Shown: positions 35,859 to 48,855 of the stretch, one piece after another
How the letters are laid out: each line of letters starts with the position of its first letter
Position numbering within the stretch: the first letter of the stretch is position 1
Assembly (NCBI GenBank): GCA_029298735.1
Contig: JANSLP010000023.1
Span: 171,540-235,539, forward strand
Length of the DNA: 64,000 nt
Reading direction: 5' to 3'
Origin: Ophiostoma sp. CBS 140.51
Lineage: Eukaryota; Ascomycota; Sordariomycetes; Ophiostomatales; Ophiostomataceae
Notes under the pieces: generated by a model
Told to the model about the DNA's origin: nothing
The model's database searches: none
The model's input: only the letters and a program-made list of their open reading frames with translations
Position numbers and translations under genes: made by a program

Positions 35859-37592
35859 TTAGGGCGAGCCTTGCTTGCTGGCCTCCTCGACCTCCTTGCG
35901 TACCTCCTCCTGCTGGCGCATTTCGCGAACCTTGGCCATTACCACCTCGCGGAAAATAGCGCCCTTGACTTTTTGGATAGTCTGCTTGGTCCTGTCACTG
36001 GGGCCGCTCTCAGCAGAGCTGCTACTGGCAACACCGTCGTTCTGGGCCGCCGCAACGGCTGTCATCTTCTGGAGTGGCGTTGGTGTGTCGGTTTGCATGT
36101 CAGAGTTTTCTGGGTCATCCTCCTGCATCTTGAGCGACTCGATACGGTTTGCAAGCTTGACGAGTTCGATACCTCTGCGCAGGCGGGCCTTTGCCATGTA
36201 AGCCTTGATCTCAGGCAACAAGTTGTGCTCGGTAGCGCTCTCGCCGCTCAGCCACCTGTGCTTCAGAGCATCCTGTGAGAAATATATTAGTAGGGTCGAA
36301 CGTACATATGACCGGACAAAGAGCACTGTCTGGATATACATACTCCACTGCTCCAGCGGTCGTCTGGATTCGGCTGGAGTAAGCCAATGATAAAGTCTTT
36401 GGCATCCTCGCTGACGTCCTTCCAGTAGCGCTCGTGGAACACGACGCGGGCAGACGTGCACTCCTCGATCAGGTCGGGCAAATTTTCAGAGCGAAATGGC
36501 GAATAGCCGCACAACAAGGTGTATGTGATGACGCCCATTGACCACATATCGACGGGTTTGCCGTGGCCCTTTTTCAGCATGACCTCAGGTGCGGCGTAGC
36601 CGAATGAGCCTGCCATCGTGGTCAAGACCTCATCCTTGCTGTCCAGCATCTTGGCGATACCGAAGTCGGCCAAGACCAGGTCGGAGTCCGACTCCTTTGT
36701 CAGGTAAAGAAGGTTCTCAGGTTTCAGATCTATAAGGAAAGGCATGGTGTTAGGTAAACGACGCTGTGTAAAGATGTTGTCCAGAAGGAGCCTGGAAATG
36801 TATACATACCTCTGTGCACGACGTTGTTTTTGTGAAGGTAGTCGACTGCACTGAGGACTTGTTTGATGGTTTGCGACGCATCTTTCTCTGTGAACTTGCC
36901 CTGCTCGCAAATGCGATCGAACAGTTCACCACCGGTAGCAAGTTCCGTGACAATGTAGTATTTGTCCTATAGCACCAGATGTTAGTAGCTGTTGCTGGAG
37001 AGCACGTGGGTGTTTTCTTGACATACCCTCGATTCGAACCAGTCCACAAACCGGACAATGTGCGAGTGCTTCAGGTTCTGGAGGAGGTTCAGTTCATCGT
37101 AGACCATCTGCTCGTTGCCCTTGACATTTTTCTTCAGGATGACCTTGACGGCGACCTTGCCGTTCGGGCCATCTGCCTCGCGGACAATGCCGTATGTGCC
37201 TGCGCCAAGCGTGCGGCCGAAGCGGTATTTGGACCTAAAAGGGAACGCGGGGCGGTGTCAGCAGCCCGAGAGGGACAACAATATATACGCCTGTGAGGGT
37301 GGAATTGGACTCGAACTTTTTATCATAACTATCAGGCTGGCCATGGAGGCGGCTGAGCATGCTGGAGACTATAAATCAATATGGTATTAGTCTTCATTTA
37401 TTTTAAAACTGGTAATAGCTGCTTGCCGGTCCATGGTGAACATAGGTCGGAGAGAGCAGGAAACCCAGGCAGAAACCAGGAGAAGGGGCAGAGAGCGGAG
37501 TGTCACCAGATCTGGGGGACTGAAAAGAGCCAAACAGCTTGGAGCAGGGCAACGGCGACATTGCAATGGACAGGGGGCGGCTTACAGCTCAT
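35859..37592 (-). CDS. Ca2+/calmodulin-dependent protein kinase (CaMK I/II-like, fungal CmkA/Cmk1 type)
   Basis: A 407-residue kinase from six exons: 37592-37586, 37368-37317, 37234-37027, 36966-36810, 36729-36344 and 36272-35859. The first coding exon is 7 nt (ATG AGC T) and splices to give MSFSSMLSRLHGQPDSYDKK, the typical fungal CaMK start. Catalytic motifs are LGAGTYGIVREAD, VAVKVI, HRDLKPENLLY, DFGIAK, SFGYAAPEVM and MWSMGVITYTLLCGYSPF. The region after the domain (ALKHRWLSGESATEHNLLP, then ARLRRGIELVKLANRI) is where the autoinhibitory and calmodulin-binding helix lies in this family. The tail is acidic, then helical. Intron 2 uses a GTTCGA donor, which is weak but gives the conserved KKSKYRFGRT. 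Confidence 0.92.
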
Positions 37593-40060
37593 CTTGAAGC
37601 AGGTATAGAGAGGGGCTTCTTTGTGAAGAAGAAAGATATCACAGCTTTATAACTGGTATGCGCCCAAGACCCGCGAGGTTTAAAAATACCGTGTGACGTG
37701 GGCAGAATGCGCTTTATGGGCAGCAATGAGGGGAAGCTTAGATGGGCGTTATTAGACGTGCAAAGCTTGACGCTGGTTACTTTGCGACAGAGAGGATGGC
37801 GCCTGGCGAATGCGACTGGATCTCAAGAGAAAAGAGTCATAGGCGAGAGGCTATGGCTGGGCAGCGATAGTGGCAGTGGCGATAGTGCCGGGGTAGATTA
37901 AGGGAGAAAAGGAGCTGTTGGGCAGCAGACAGGTAGGAAGACGTCGAGTGGGCAGGGAGGGCAACGGCGGTTATCCAAGCCAAAGTAGTCGAGATCGTGA
38001 GTGTATTGGCGACAAAGCTGGGAACGCGAATGGGCGACGAATGGTTTCAAAGTCGGAAAATGTCAATGGGAGGAAGAGAGGAAGAGAGGGAGAGAATAAG
38101 AATGCAGCTGGCGACAAGAGAAGAAGCAGTAGAAGGATGACAATAGTGACAAGAAATACGGCCAAGAAATCGGCGCAGGGTTGGATGAAAAAGGGCGGTC
38201 GCTCCTTCTCCAAGGTGTCCCAGTAGAGAGAAAATAACAACAGACAAGAGAACAGTAATTACTGCGTAGATCTCTCTTTCGTTCGTAGGGCACTTGCCAG
38301 AACAATTACGAGGTACGACGTTGGCGGCCGCCAACTGAGCTTCAGCCGGTGGCATCCTTCGCGAGGCAGGCGCGACGGAGGGCCCTTTGTGCTCCGTTCG
38401 GAGGATTAGCGCAGGTCGTAGCGCAAAGTCGAGGGAGGGGCTGCCGAGAAACAAGATGAAAAGGAGGGGCGGCGCTTTGACTGCGACGTAAGATAACTTG
38501 GGGCAGGGCCCCTCAAAGATAGTTGAAGGAGTGTGTCTCTGGCTGTACTTCGCCTGGTGGGTGGCCTTCGATGGTGGCCTGGCGAGCCTGGCTGGTTGGC
38601 CTAGCTGGTGATGCCCCACTTGACGCCTCACGCTGAGGACGCCGGGCAGGAGAAAAAAAGGGTTGACGTGCAAGTGCGGAAGAATTTAGCAGGTGCCATG
38701 GGGCTGAAAGGCAGGCACAGCCCCGCGCCGCAGCTCTTTCCTTTCTTTTTCGCATGTCTCAGCTCTTTTCGGGCAGAATCGCTTTTGTTAAACGGCCTGT
38801 GTAGCTTGTAAGTACCCCAACTGCCCAAACATGTACGAAAGTACAATGACCCGCAGAGCATGTAATTGCGACAAACGACGAATACGCCGTATGAGATCAC
38901 ACCAGGCCGTGTAAAGCCGTATTTTATGAAATGCCTCGAATGTGGTATTATGTGTGTGAGAAAGAAACCACAAAATACGGACTGGCCCGAATCAGAGCAT
39001 GATTGGGTTCGGTTGCTTGCCACGGCAGGGCTGTGCTCATTTTCCGACCTGCTCTGGCCTTACGCTCTTGTATTTATAACTCTCATTGCACAGGCTCTAG
39101 CTACCCGTTTCGAGGTCAAGGAGGGCTAGGGACGCTGGAGTACGTGATCGCCTGCTAGTTTGTTTGGCAAGGAGGTCTCGGCCGAGTGCCGACACGAAGA
39201 AGCAGGAAGATAACCGTGGATACCGGTATTACGCCTGCTCCTTATCTTAGAAGCAAGATAATTCATGCTAAAGACAATCAGGGAAGATGCTGGACATAAC
39301 ATGTCCTTGGTGCAATTTCTTTGTAATTGTAGCTACTTATATTTCCTTGTCCTAGTGAATCCCCACGACGTTTAACGAACGGACATGTGCACCTTCCTCT
39401 GTCACATTGCGCCTATTATCGTCGTGCCTGTTTTTTATTTTTTATTTTTTATTTTGGCGGGGCGCTAACTTGGCCTGGCTGGCCAATTGCCCACCACCAT
39501 TAGGTACAGCGTGCTTACAAGTGCAAGGCGGGCCTGGTGGTCCAAGTGTCTGGCTGTGCCCTTTGTCTCTCTGTTCATGCTCCAGCCTTACAGCACGAGG
39601 CACGTCCCTTACACATATAGCCCCGCCAACATCGACCAAACGAACGTCTTGCTAACGACACCCGTGCAAAACTCAAAGAGCTCTTTTCGCGCTCCTACGC
39701 TTCTCCCTCTATCTTGCTGCCACCTCGCATTTCTACAGCACCATATTAGGCCACCGATACAACTCGGAAGTGCTAGACGCAGCCATTGACCGCCGCTGAA
39801 ACAGTCTTATGCCGCTGGTAGAAATCCGGGCGTTGACAGCGAAACGGTTCTAGATTTGGCTGCCGTTTATCCTCCCCGATCTTTGCAAATCGAGACGGCC
39901 GTTGGCGTCCTGTGATCTTGCGAACCAGTACCCAAGCGCAGCCTCTCATACTCCGTTGCCCGCAAGCTTTCTGTGTAACTGATCGGCACCCTCCCACGAA
40001 GCCGCCTCTTACTGCAATACCGCCGCGCTCTCCTGGCGTGTGCACGGCCGTCTTGAAAAC
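37593..40060. other. Intergenic, divergent promoters of the CaM kinase and the E2 enzyme
   Basis: About 2.5 kb with no convincing gene. It includes a purine-rich stretch (about 37900-38220, probably the CaM-kinase upstream region or leader), a TTTTTTA repeat at 39431-39455, and TACTCCGT at 39949-39956. Confidence 0.55.
39431..39455 (+). repeat. TTTTTTA short tandem repeat
   Basis: About three and a half copies of a T6A unit in the spacer upstream of the E2 gene. Confidence 0.7.
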
Positions 40061-40714
40061 ATGAACACCGCACAGAAGCGGCTGCAGAAGGAGCTCTTAA
40101 AGGTGAGCCACAACGCTCCAAGTCCATCACCCGTGTTCCGACGACATGCGTCCCTTGCGAGCAGTTTCTAATCAATACCGGCTGATGGCCTGTTGCCTGT
40201 CAATTTAGATCGGCAACAACGGTTTGCCTCCTGGCATCACACTCGTGTCGTCCGAGAACCTCGAAGAATGGATGGCCGATATCCAGGTCCTTGACCAGAA
40301 CCCCTTATATGTGGGCGAGACCTACAGACTGAAGTTCAGATTTCCCCCGGCATATCCTATTGGTATGTGATATCCGCTCAGCGGCATGGACCCGGCACCT
40401 GGAAGCCCCATTGATGACCGGCCGCGTTTGCTGACTGCTGAGCAGAACCACCAGAAGTCGTGTTCCTCCAGGTCCCCGATCGGCCGATTCCCATGCACCC
40501 GCACGTCTACTCCAACGGCATCATTTGCCTCGATTTGCTAGGGCAACAAGGCTGGAGCCCTGTCCAGAACGTCGAGAGTGTCTGTATGAGTTTGCAGAGC
40601 ATGCTGACTGGCAATACTAAGAATGAGCGGCCGCCGGGCGATGCCGATTTTGTCCGGACTAATCGTCTACGGCCCCGCGACATTGACTTTTACTACCACG
40701 ACAATAAGGTGTGA
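40061..40714 (+). CDS. Ubiquitin-conjugating enzyme E2, UBE2W-like
   Basis: A 154-residue E2 from three exons: 40061-40102, 40209-40362 and 40446-40714. It starts MNTAQKRLQKELLK (E2 helix 1). The core has FPPAYPIEPPEVVF, then HPHVYSNGIICLDLL with the catalytic Cys, then GWSPVQNVESVCMSLQSML. HPHVYSNG in place of the common HPNI and the C-terminal YYHDNK (compare WWYHDD) point to the UBE2W group, which in animals can attach ubiquitin to protein N-termini; the same activity here is inferred. All three exon phases close on one frame. Confidence 0.88.
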
Positions 40715-41387
40715 GGGTTGGTGTAACGATTGAATTGTCCTTCATAGCTCTGAATGTCGAGCACTTGTAATTTTAGTTAAAGCCTTCCAGCATTATATTT
40801 CTATCCATTCGACAAATTCTATTCTAATTTTTGTCATTTTTTGTCGTGCAGTTATATCGCCATTTACCGTTTGCCGGACACGGGCTTGGGATAGAATTAT
40901 TTCGAGAACTGTTACCAGTAGGAATACATAGTACAAATAGCTTAGGATGCTACAACAGACGTCACCAGGCCGAACCGTAGCTTTTGGGCGCTGTGATATT
41001 AGTGGGTCCTTCCGACACTCTTCTGTCATACGTCGCAATCGCTTTGATTCTGAGCTATGGGCAACTCCGCAATACTCGCCTGCCTATTATTATCGGCCAA
41101 CAGCCGCGAAACATCGAGATCTAGTAGCTCTCCAGCTCCCCTTAACTGCTAACGACGAGCTCCCCTCGCTCCCCAGCAGCCCTCGATAGGATTAGCCGTT
41201 TGCGCTTTTACCGACAAGATCCCTTCCCCTAGGCACGACGACGGCACGTACCAATTGCCGCGTCGACTTCCTTTCTCCCCAGCCTCCCTTAGATCCTCGC
41301 TTTTCCTCGACAATCCCACAAACTCCTACATCCCGCTCTCTACCGCTGTTTTTGCCGTGAGTCGGGCGTAGGCGAGGAGTGCTCACC
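40715..41387. other. Spacer between the E2 gene and VPS33
   Basis: Contains the E2 3' UTR and the VPS33 promoter and C-rich leader. No gene seen. Confidence 0.6.
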
Positions 41388-43549
41388 ATGGCGCCGCACG
41401 CGGACTTTGATACCGGCGAGGTGAGGGAAAAGGCGCGGCGTGATCTGTTGTATCTCCTCGAGGCGGTCCGCGGGAAGAAGAACCTCGTCATCGAGAAGAG
41501 CCTTGCCGGCCCCATAGGCACCGTCGCCAAAGTCTCAACGCTGCAGGATTATGGCGTCGACAAGTTCTTCTTTCTCGAAAACGGGAACACCGACACGAGC
41601 CAGCGCAATGTTATTTTCGTAGCTCGTGGCGAGTGCGGCCGTCATGCACAGAACATAGCAGGTGCCTACATCCTTATATTGGTCCTTGATTCCGTTGGCA
41701 GTGTGCCTTGCTAATGCAGATTCTTCTGTTCACATTCCTATAGACCAGATTCGCCGATTGCAACGAGAGAGCCAAACTGGCCACGATTTCCATATCTTCT
41801 GGGTACCTCGCCGGACCCTCGTAACGGATTCCATACTTGAGGAGGCTGGCGTGCTCGGCGACGTGAGCATCTCTGAGCTGCCTTTATATTTCTTTCCCCT
41901 CGAGCACGACGTGCTATCTCTGGAGCTGGAGGATACCTTTCAAGACCTCTACCTCACAAAGGACCCGACCTCATCCTTCATACTCGCCAAGGCACTCATG
42001 GGCATCCAGCAGCGTCATGGCCTCTTCCCGCGCATCATTGGAAAGGGAGACAATGCAAAACGGGTTGCCGAGTTGCTAGGGCGCTTTCGGCAAGAATTAC
42101 TGGCCGGTGAAGACGTGAGCGAGGCCAACAAGATTGGCCCCACACCGAGCTCTACAACCGAGAGTGTTATCATCATCGACCGCGAAGTCGATCTAGTCAC
42201 ACCGCTTCTTACGCAACTGACATATGAGGGCCTCATTGACGAACTTTATGGCATACAGAACAGCCAGACCGATGTCGACTCGACAATTGTCGGTGCAGCC
42301 CCGGCATCGACGAACGCTGGGGGTACACAGTCTGCTTCGAGCTCGACAGGCGGAGCTTCTGCTGGCGTTTCCTCGGGCGCACGGAAACGCAAAATCCAGC
42401 TTGACTCGTCCGACAAGCTCTACGAGGAGCTCCGTGATGCCAACTTTGCCATTGTCGGCAGTTTGCTCAACAAGGTTGCCCGCCGCCTTCAAAGCGACTA
42501 CGAAGGCAGACACAGCACCCGTACCACGGCGGAACTGCGTGACTTTGTCCAAAAACTCCCGGGATACCAGGCCGAGCAAGCCAGTCTCAAGATCCATGCG
42601 GGCCTGGTTGAAGAGATTTACAAATACACGCGAAGCGACGAATTCAGCAGCTTGCTTGAGGTGCAGCAAAACCTGGCTGCGGGCGCCGACCCATCTGCAC
42701 AGTTCAACGCCATTGAAGAGCTCATCGCCCGCGACACACCACTGAATCAGGTTTTGCGCCTTCTCTGCATCTACTCCTGCATTTCTGGCGGGATTAAGCC
42801 CAAGGAATACGACCAGTTCCGGCGCCTGATCCTGGAAGGATACGGTTACCAGCACCTCCTGACGCTGCAAAATCTGGAGACATTGCAAATGTTCTTGCCA
42901 CGGTCATCGCCACTGGCCGGTATGATTCCAATGGCCGGCTCGGCAGGCGCCGCGGGCACAAAAACCAACTACACATTTCTCAGAAAGCAGCTGCGGCTTA
43001 TTGTTGATGAAGTCAGCGAGCAGGACCCGAATGACATCGCCTACGTGTACAGTGGGTACGCGCCGCTTTCGGTGCGGCTGGTCCAATGCATCCTTCAGAA
43101 ACAGTATCTCTTGACGTTCACAAAAGGAAACGGTATTACCAGTGGTTCGCAAGGCTGGCGCGGTTTTGACGAGGCTGTCAAACACGTCCGTGGACAGACG
43201 TTCGATATCCTCCAAAAGGGTGAGGACAAGGCCGTCAAGGCGAGAGCGTTACTTTCGGGCAGCGGAAACAAGAAAACCGTGTTTGTCGTGTTTGTCGGCG
43301 GCATCACTTTCACCGAGATTGCCGCCCTACGGTTCATCGCACGGAAAGAAGAAGGTAAGTCGACCCCAAAGAGTATCCGTCTGCTAGCTCACCAAAAAAA
43401 GAGACAATACTGACGTGATGAAAACAGGTCGGCGTAGGATTGTTATCTGCACAACATCTATTGTTAGCGGCAACAAAATGATGGCGGCTGCCGTTGAGAA
43501 CGGGTCTTTCAAACGGGATACTGGATTGGATGCGTCGGCAGCAACGTGA
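41388..43549 (+). CDS. VPS33: Vacuolar sorting SM protein Vps33 (HOPS/CORVET subunit)
   Basis: A 668-residue Sec1/Munc18-family protein from three exons: 41388-41661, 41744-43354 and 43428-43549. It holds SNARE bundles during endosome and vacuole fusion. Recognisable parts are LLEAVRGKKNLVIEKSLAGP, HAQNIADQIRRLQRE across intron 1, IIIDREVDLVTPLLTQLTYEGL, and near the end VFVVFVGGITFTEIAALRF followed by RRRIVICTTSIVSGNKMM across intron 2. A Ser/Gly/Ala-rich insert (about residues 255-290, ASTNAGGTQSASSSTGGASAG) interrupts domain 3a and is probably a flexible loop. It starts at the ATG at 41388, since upstream codons in frame are not ATG. Confidence 0.95.
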
Positions 43550-44907
43550 GGTTGTTGAGGTACGTCGTACACGGTATAAAGTGACTCGTCAGATATGCCC
43601 TTCAGATAATTGGACAGTCGCGCATACGGGGGTTGTGGTGATTCGCACGAGGGCTGTGAGGGCGCACGTTGGTCCTCGTTGTAGTTGTATATAATTTTGC
43701 TTGCTTTGGCTCAAGCATGGCGTTTGAGTTTTCGTTGCTCACAATGTTGCTGGGAAGAATATGCTTTCAAATAACAATGGACTTGAAACCAAAATGAATA
43801 CGCTGATTCCCTCGCGAGACGATTTCGCAACTATTAGGATCGGATGCCACATAAAATCACGTGACGGACTGCTAGCTTCTCATTGTGGTGTTGCTGGGCG
43901 AATTTCACTCATTCAAAATAGGAGCATTTGCGAGGGAAGGAGTTAGTAACAGGCTCAAAGCAGACGCTATTTATCAGTACTCGGTGCCGTAGGTGGTTCG
44001 ATCACACAACGCTTTGTTTGCCGAATCGAGCCTTCTCGCTCACAAGACTAAGAGAAGATCCAAAGTCATCGCCGCAAAATATTCGAACAACATAACAATT
44101 AATCGCCAGAGCCTTTGCCAGGAGGATATCATCCACCCTGCTTTGGCTACGCATCTGTCTAACTAGAATCATCACGAATTATTCCCTTCATCATTCACGA
44201 TCGCCGCATTTACGTCTGCCGTTTTTCTGCCATCCATTCATTGCATTCAGCGAACTGAACCGAAGCATCTCGACAAAGAGCCCACCCTCATCGATCCGGA
44301 TACGCATCTCGACGTCAACGACCGGAGGGCTAGGATTGAACGTCTTTGGCAGGCCCTCTAAGGAGCAAAGGACGGGTTACTATAAAGCCCGCTGCCCCCC
44401 CTTTACATTTAATCATTTTCGGTGAGATCCCCATCCATTACTCTCATCTGACATCCTCCTACTATCTTATCCGGACGTCTTCGTGACTGGGAGATGTTTC
44501 ATCGGACCCAATCCACATCAACTTATGTCTTCAATGACATTCAAAAATATATCATGTGGCTAACTTCATATCCAGTTGGCGTGGCATGGATGTACGGTCT
44601 TTTCTATCTCGACCACAACAACAATCGGACTTCTATCCCAGGGAAAAACAGGAGCGCTTAATGAACAAGATTCACGGTAGCCTTCAAAGTTGGCCATTGC
44701 GTTTATGTCAAACTATTGATTGCCTCTTCCGGCGAATCGTCGTATCTTAAAATCGGAATATAGAAAACGAACCGGTACATTGATGATGGGGTTGCCCATC
44801 ACAGATCGTCGTTTCTCTTCCAATATACCATCCACACTCACGCTTCTCGATCAATAGCCCACCGCTCACTCGAGGCCAACGAGGGTGAAAGCCCCAAAGT
44901 CCATAAA
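43550..44907. other. Intergenic region upstream of the LSD1-like gene
   Basis: About 1.36 kb. It contains a short coding-like stretch at about 44200-44370 (see findings) that has no start codon of its own, and otherwise no gene. The right end should contain the promoter and leader of the LSD1-like gene. Confidence 0.5.
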
Positions 44908-47900
44908 ATGGACTCCATCACCGTGCTCGGAACCCATGATGAGGCTAAAAGCCTCGACACACCATCTTTGTCCGGACTCCCTTCAGCGCCCATGCTGGCC
45001 GTTAAGTACGGAAAGCACACATCAGACTTACCTTGCGAGGCCGAAGACAAATCAAATCCAGGGTTGGGAAAGCCGTCATCTACCTCTAAATCTCAGGATG
45101 TTGACTTGTCCATGGGCAACGAGGCTGTCTTGGGTACACAGCCTGTAGGCTTGTCCGGCCAACAAATGAAGGTGCTTACGGCCGAGGAGTCGAAGAAGGA
45201 GTGCGCACAGCTATCTAATAGCTTGATCGAGACGACACAGACGACTGTGAGCCTTGCATCCAAGCAATCGGCTTCATATGCCCAGAAGAGTCCTTTGTCG
45301 AGCACACTGAAGCCCTCAACCATGGCCAGCCTGCACGAGAGCAACGGGAGATCGCCAAATTTTGGCTCATCTCAAGACAAAGAGGGGAATACAATGGGTC
45401 TGAACCCTCCAGTCGGCAAGTCTCAACAAGAACCCGATTCACAATATCTTGAGCAGATCCCCGGAGGGGTATCGGCTGCAACATCTTCCACGTAAGTAAA
45501 TACGTCTTAGTTTACGGCCCCGACCTTGCTATTATGCGGTGTACTTTATGGCCTTGATTCTTACCGTTTGTATCTATATAGTTTGGAGAATGCGCGGGCC
45601 TCACCTGTGCTTCGGCAAATCATCTCACAAGAGGGCCTGCAAACTGCAGTGTCCTCATCACTGTCTTCGCATTCACATACATCTGGCTCATGCTCTACTT
45701 TCTCAGAGATATCCAGCCAAGATGAGACATCTTTAGACAGCAATGCCGCTTTACCGATTGCCGCGCCAAGAACATTGTCCGCTGCGAAAGCTGAGCATAG
45801 CCTACGGAATACCCGAGGCCGGCCACCCAATCCAGTTCCGCCGCACCCATTGGCACCATCTCCAATGAGAAGTTCTTTTCCAAGACGACCAATGTTTAAG
45901 GTTCGGCCAAGATCTTCCATCCCCTCTGACCTCTCACCGCAAGAGTATGCAGGGCAATGCATCGCTGCAGCCGAGTCTTCCAGACTCAACCCGTACGCAT
46001 TGCACGATGAAGAGCATGCAATGCTCCGTCAACACATTAGCCATGCGCAGGTCACTACGTACCTAAACATTCGTAATGGCATCCTCCGGCTCTGGCTACG
46101 AAAGCCCAGTGTTGCCATTACGAGGGTTGAAGCTATGGGCTGTGCTAAAGACAAGCGTTGGTTCAGCGCTGCTGACATTTGCTTCGACTGGCTTGTCCGC
46201 AGAGGATACATTAATTTTGGCTGTGTCGAGATCAAGGAGCCTTCAAAAGGCAGGGGATCAATGTCATTGCTATCAAAATTGGAATGCACGGCTACCCCCT
46301 CTTCACACAAACGGAAGAAGACGATTGCCATCATCGGCGCCGGAATGGCTGGTCTCGGTTGTGCCCGCCAGTTGGACAACCTTTTCAGGCAATTTCGCGA
46401 CCGGTTTACCGAGCTCGGGATGGAGGTTCCAGATATTGTTGTTCTGGAAGGACGTGATCGGATAGGTGGTCGAGTTTACTCGCGACAGTTTCAAATCCAG
46501 ACACGCCACCGACACCCAGATTTCAATCAAAGTCGCTCTACTGCCGAAATGGGCGGTATGATTGTCACGGGCTTCGATCGAGGCAACCCGATGAACATTC
46601 TTATTCGTGGCCAGCTGGGTCTAGGGTACCACGCCTTGATCACAGCAACGAGGCTATACGATATAAACGGGAATCCTGTCAATGACACGCGCGATGGCTT
46701 GGTTGAGAATTTGTTCAATGAGTGTCTCGAACGGGCCAGCGAATACAAATTCAAGCCCTCTATGTCAAAGGTTGTTGAGGGGAACCATGACCTCATGGAT
46801 AACGGCCGGGACAATACTTCAGAAGGTCATCCGACCATTGCTTCCATCGAGGATAGTGAGGTTGTGAAAGCACCAACAATGGCGGCCACGAAGGGCACCA
46901 CGGAAAATATGTCTGGGGCCGAGGGGCTTCCACAACCTGATTTGGTCCCTGTATCCTCTGACCGCCTTACCGGCAGAGCGCATCTGGAACCCGGTACCAT
47001 AGCCACTCTGAATGCGGCCCATAAGCTGAAGAGTATGGGCTGGCCGTTGAGACCGGGCGTCCTTGAATCCAGAGATCTAGATCTTGATCCTGCGTCCAGA
47101 GCGCCTGGTGCTACACTTGGCTCTGTCGTTGAAGATGCAGTTGGCCAATATGGAGAGCTTGTCGACTTGAACTCACAGGATTTCCGGCTTCTCAACTGGC
47201 ACGTTGCAAACCTGGAATACAGCAACGCTATAAACCTCAATGGCTTGAGCCTCAAATATTGGGACATCGATAACGGTAACGAGTGGGAGGGAAGGCACAG
47301 TATGGTCATCGGTGGCTACCAAAGTGTACCCCGTGGTCTGATGCTTTGCCCAACACCCTTGGACGTTCGGAGACAGATGGCTGTCAAGAAAATCACCTAC
47401 AGCGAGTCCGATGACGGTTTCCGTACTACGAGTGCCGCGCAAGACGAATCGGGTGAAGCACCTGTGATCATTGAATTTGAACATGGGGCCAAGTTCGAGG
47501 CCGATTATGTCGTCAACACGATCCCCCTAGGAGTCTTGAAGTACGGGAGCATCGAATTTGAGCCCGAATTACCAAGCTGGAAATCGGACTCGATTGCTCG
47601 GCTCGGTTACGGCGTGCTCAACAAAATCATTCTCACGTACCGCCAGCCATTCTGGGATACAGAGCGTGACATCTTCGGTGTCTTGAGGGAGCCGGCCAAC
47701 CGCTTCAGCCTTGACCAGAGACAGTATTCAAAGCGCCGGGGACGTATGTTCCAGTGGTTCAATGTTTCTAGGACAACGGGTATTCCTTGTTTGTTGGCCC
47801 TTATGGCTGGTGATGCAGCGTTCGACACCGAAAAGGCCAGCAATGATGAGCTTATTGCAGAGGCCACATCCGTTCTGCGCTCTATTTTTGGTGCCAGTAA

Positions 47901-48855
47901 CGTCCCAGAACCTATTGAGGCCATCGTAACGCGATGGGCTTCAGATAAGTTCTCGCGGGGGAGCTATTCGTCGTCGGGACCGGCCATGGATGTCGACGAC
48001 TATGATTCCATGGCTCGTCCCGTGGGAAAGCATCTCCATTTCGCCGGCGAGCACACCATCGGGACGTACCCAGCGACTGTCCATGGAGCTTACTTGTCGG
48101 GCCTAAGAGCAGCATCGGACATCTTCGAAGAGCTGGTTGGTCCAATCGATATCCCGACGCCACTGATACCTTCAAAGGAAACCTTGCCCTCTGCTCTCAA
48201 GCGGAAGCTTACAGTGGATGAAGACGAAGGCAAGGCTGGCGATGAAAGCAGTGGTAGCATTAGTGCTGGCGCCGGGGGTGGAAGCAACCACAGGGAGTCA
48301 AAAACAAGCAGCCGCAAGCGTATGGAAACCCGAGAACTCCATATCCAACAGTACATCAGCGGCCAGATCGGAGACCGACCGTCACAGCCTCCCAAGATGG
48401 GCGAGAGCGCCTACTCTCTATTCAGCAAGGCGAACTACGAACGAGCACGCCAAAAATGCGAAGAGGGCCGGCGCCCAGGCAAAGGACGTTCTACCCCTAA
48501 CGAAGTACGCGTCCTCACATCGAAGATGTGGCGCAGTGTCGGTGCAAAAGAGAGACGCCCATTTGCCGACGAAGCAGCGGCCCAGAGGCAGCTGTTCGAG
48601 AAAGCTTTTAGTGATTACAACCGGAGTATTGCCGACTGGGACCGACGTGCTGCAGATTTTCGTGCGGCGTACGAGAGAGAACATCCTGTGGGTCGTGAAC
48701 AAGATGTCGAGCACACGCCGCAGACTCTGTCGCCGTCAGTCTTGGACCTCGTCACTCGTACCCCAGACCGTCCGAGTTCCAATAGTGGCCGTCGACTCAG
48801 GCGGACGACGAGTTATCAGGCAGCAAATGGAAGCGATGTGGATATGGGCCTTTGA
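44908..48855 (+). CDS. LSD1: LSD1-type lysine demethylase: SWIRM, FAD amine oxidase, HMG box
   Basis: A 1285-residue nuclear flavoenzyme from two exons (44908-45491 and 45582-48855). Residues 1 to about 300 are low complexity. The SWIRM domain (about 310-415) includes LSPQEYAGQCIAAAESSRLNP read in parts and WFSAADICFDWLVRRGYIN. The FAD fold opens with IAIIGAGMAGLGCARQL (about 442) and GRDRIGGRVYS. The active-site lysine segment is GVLNKIIL (about 872). The FAD C-terminal part is FAGEHTIGTYPATVHGAYLSG. An HMG box follows (about 1130-1220: GESAYSLFSKANY, KMWRSVGAKERRPFADEAA). The SWIRM-AO-HMG order matches fungal LSD enzymes (S. pombe Lsd1/2, filamentous HdmA/LSD-1). The segment where animal LSD1 carries its Tower helices is a low-complexity stretch here. 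Confidence 0.94.
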
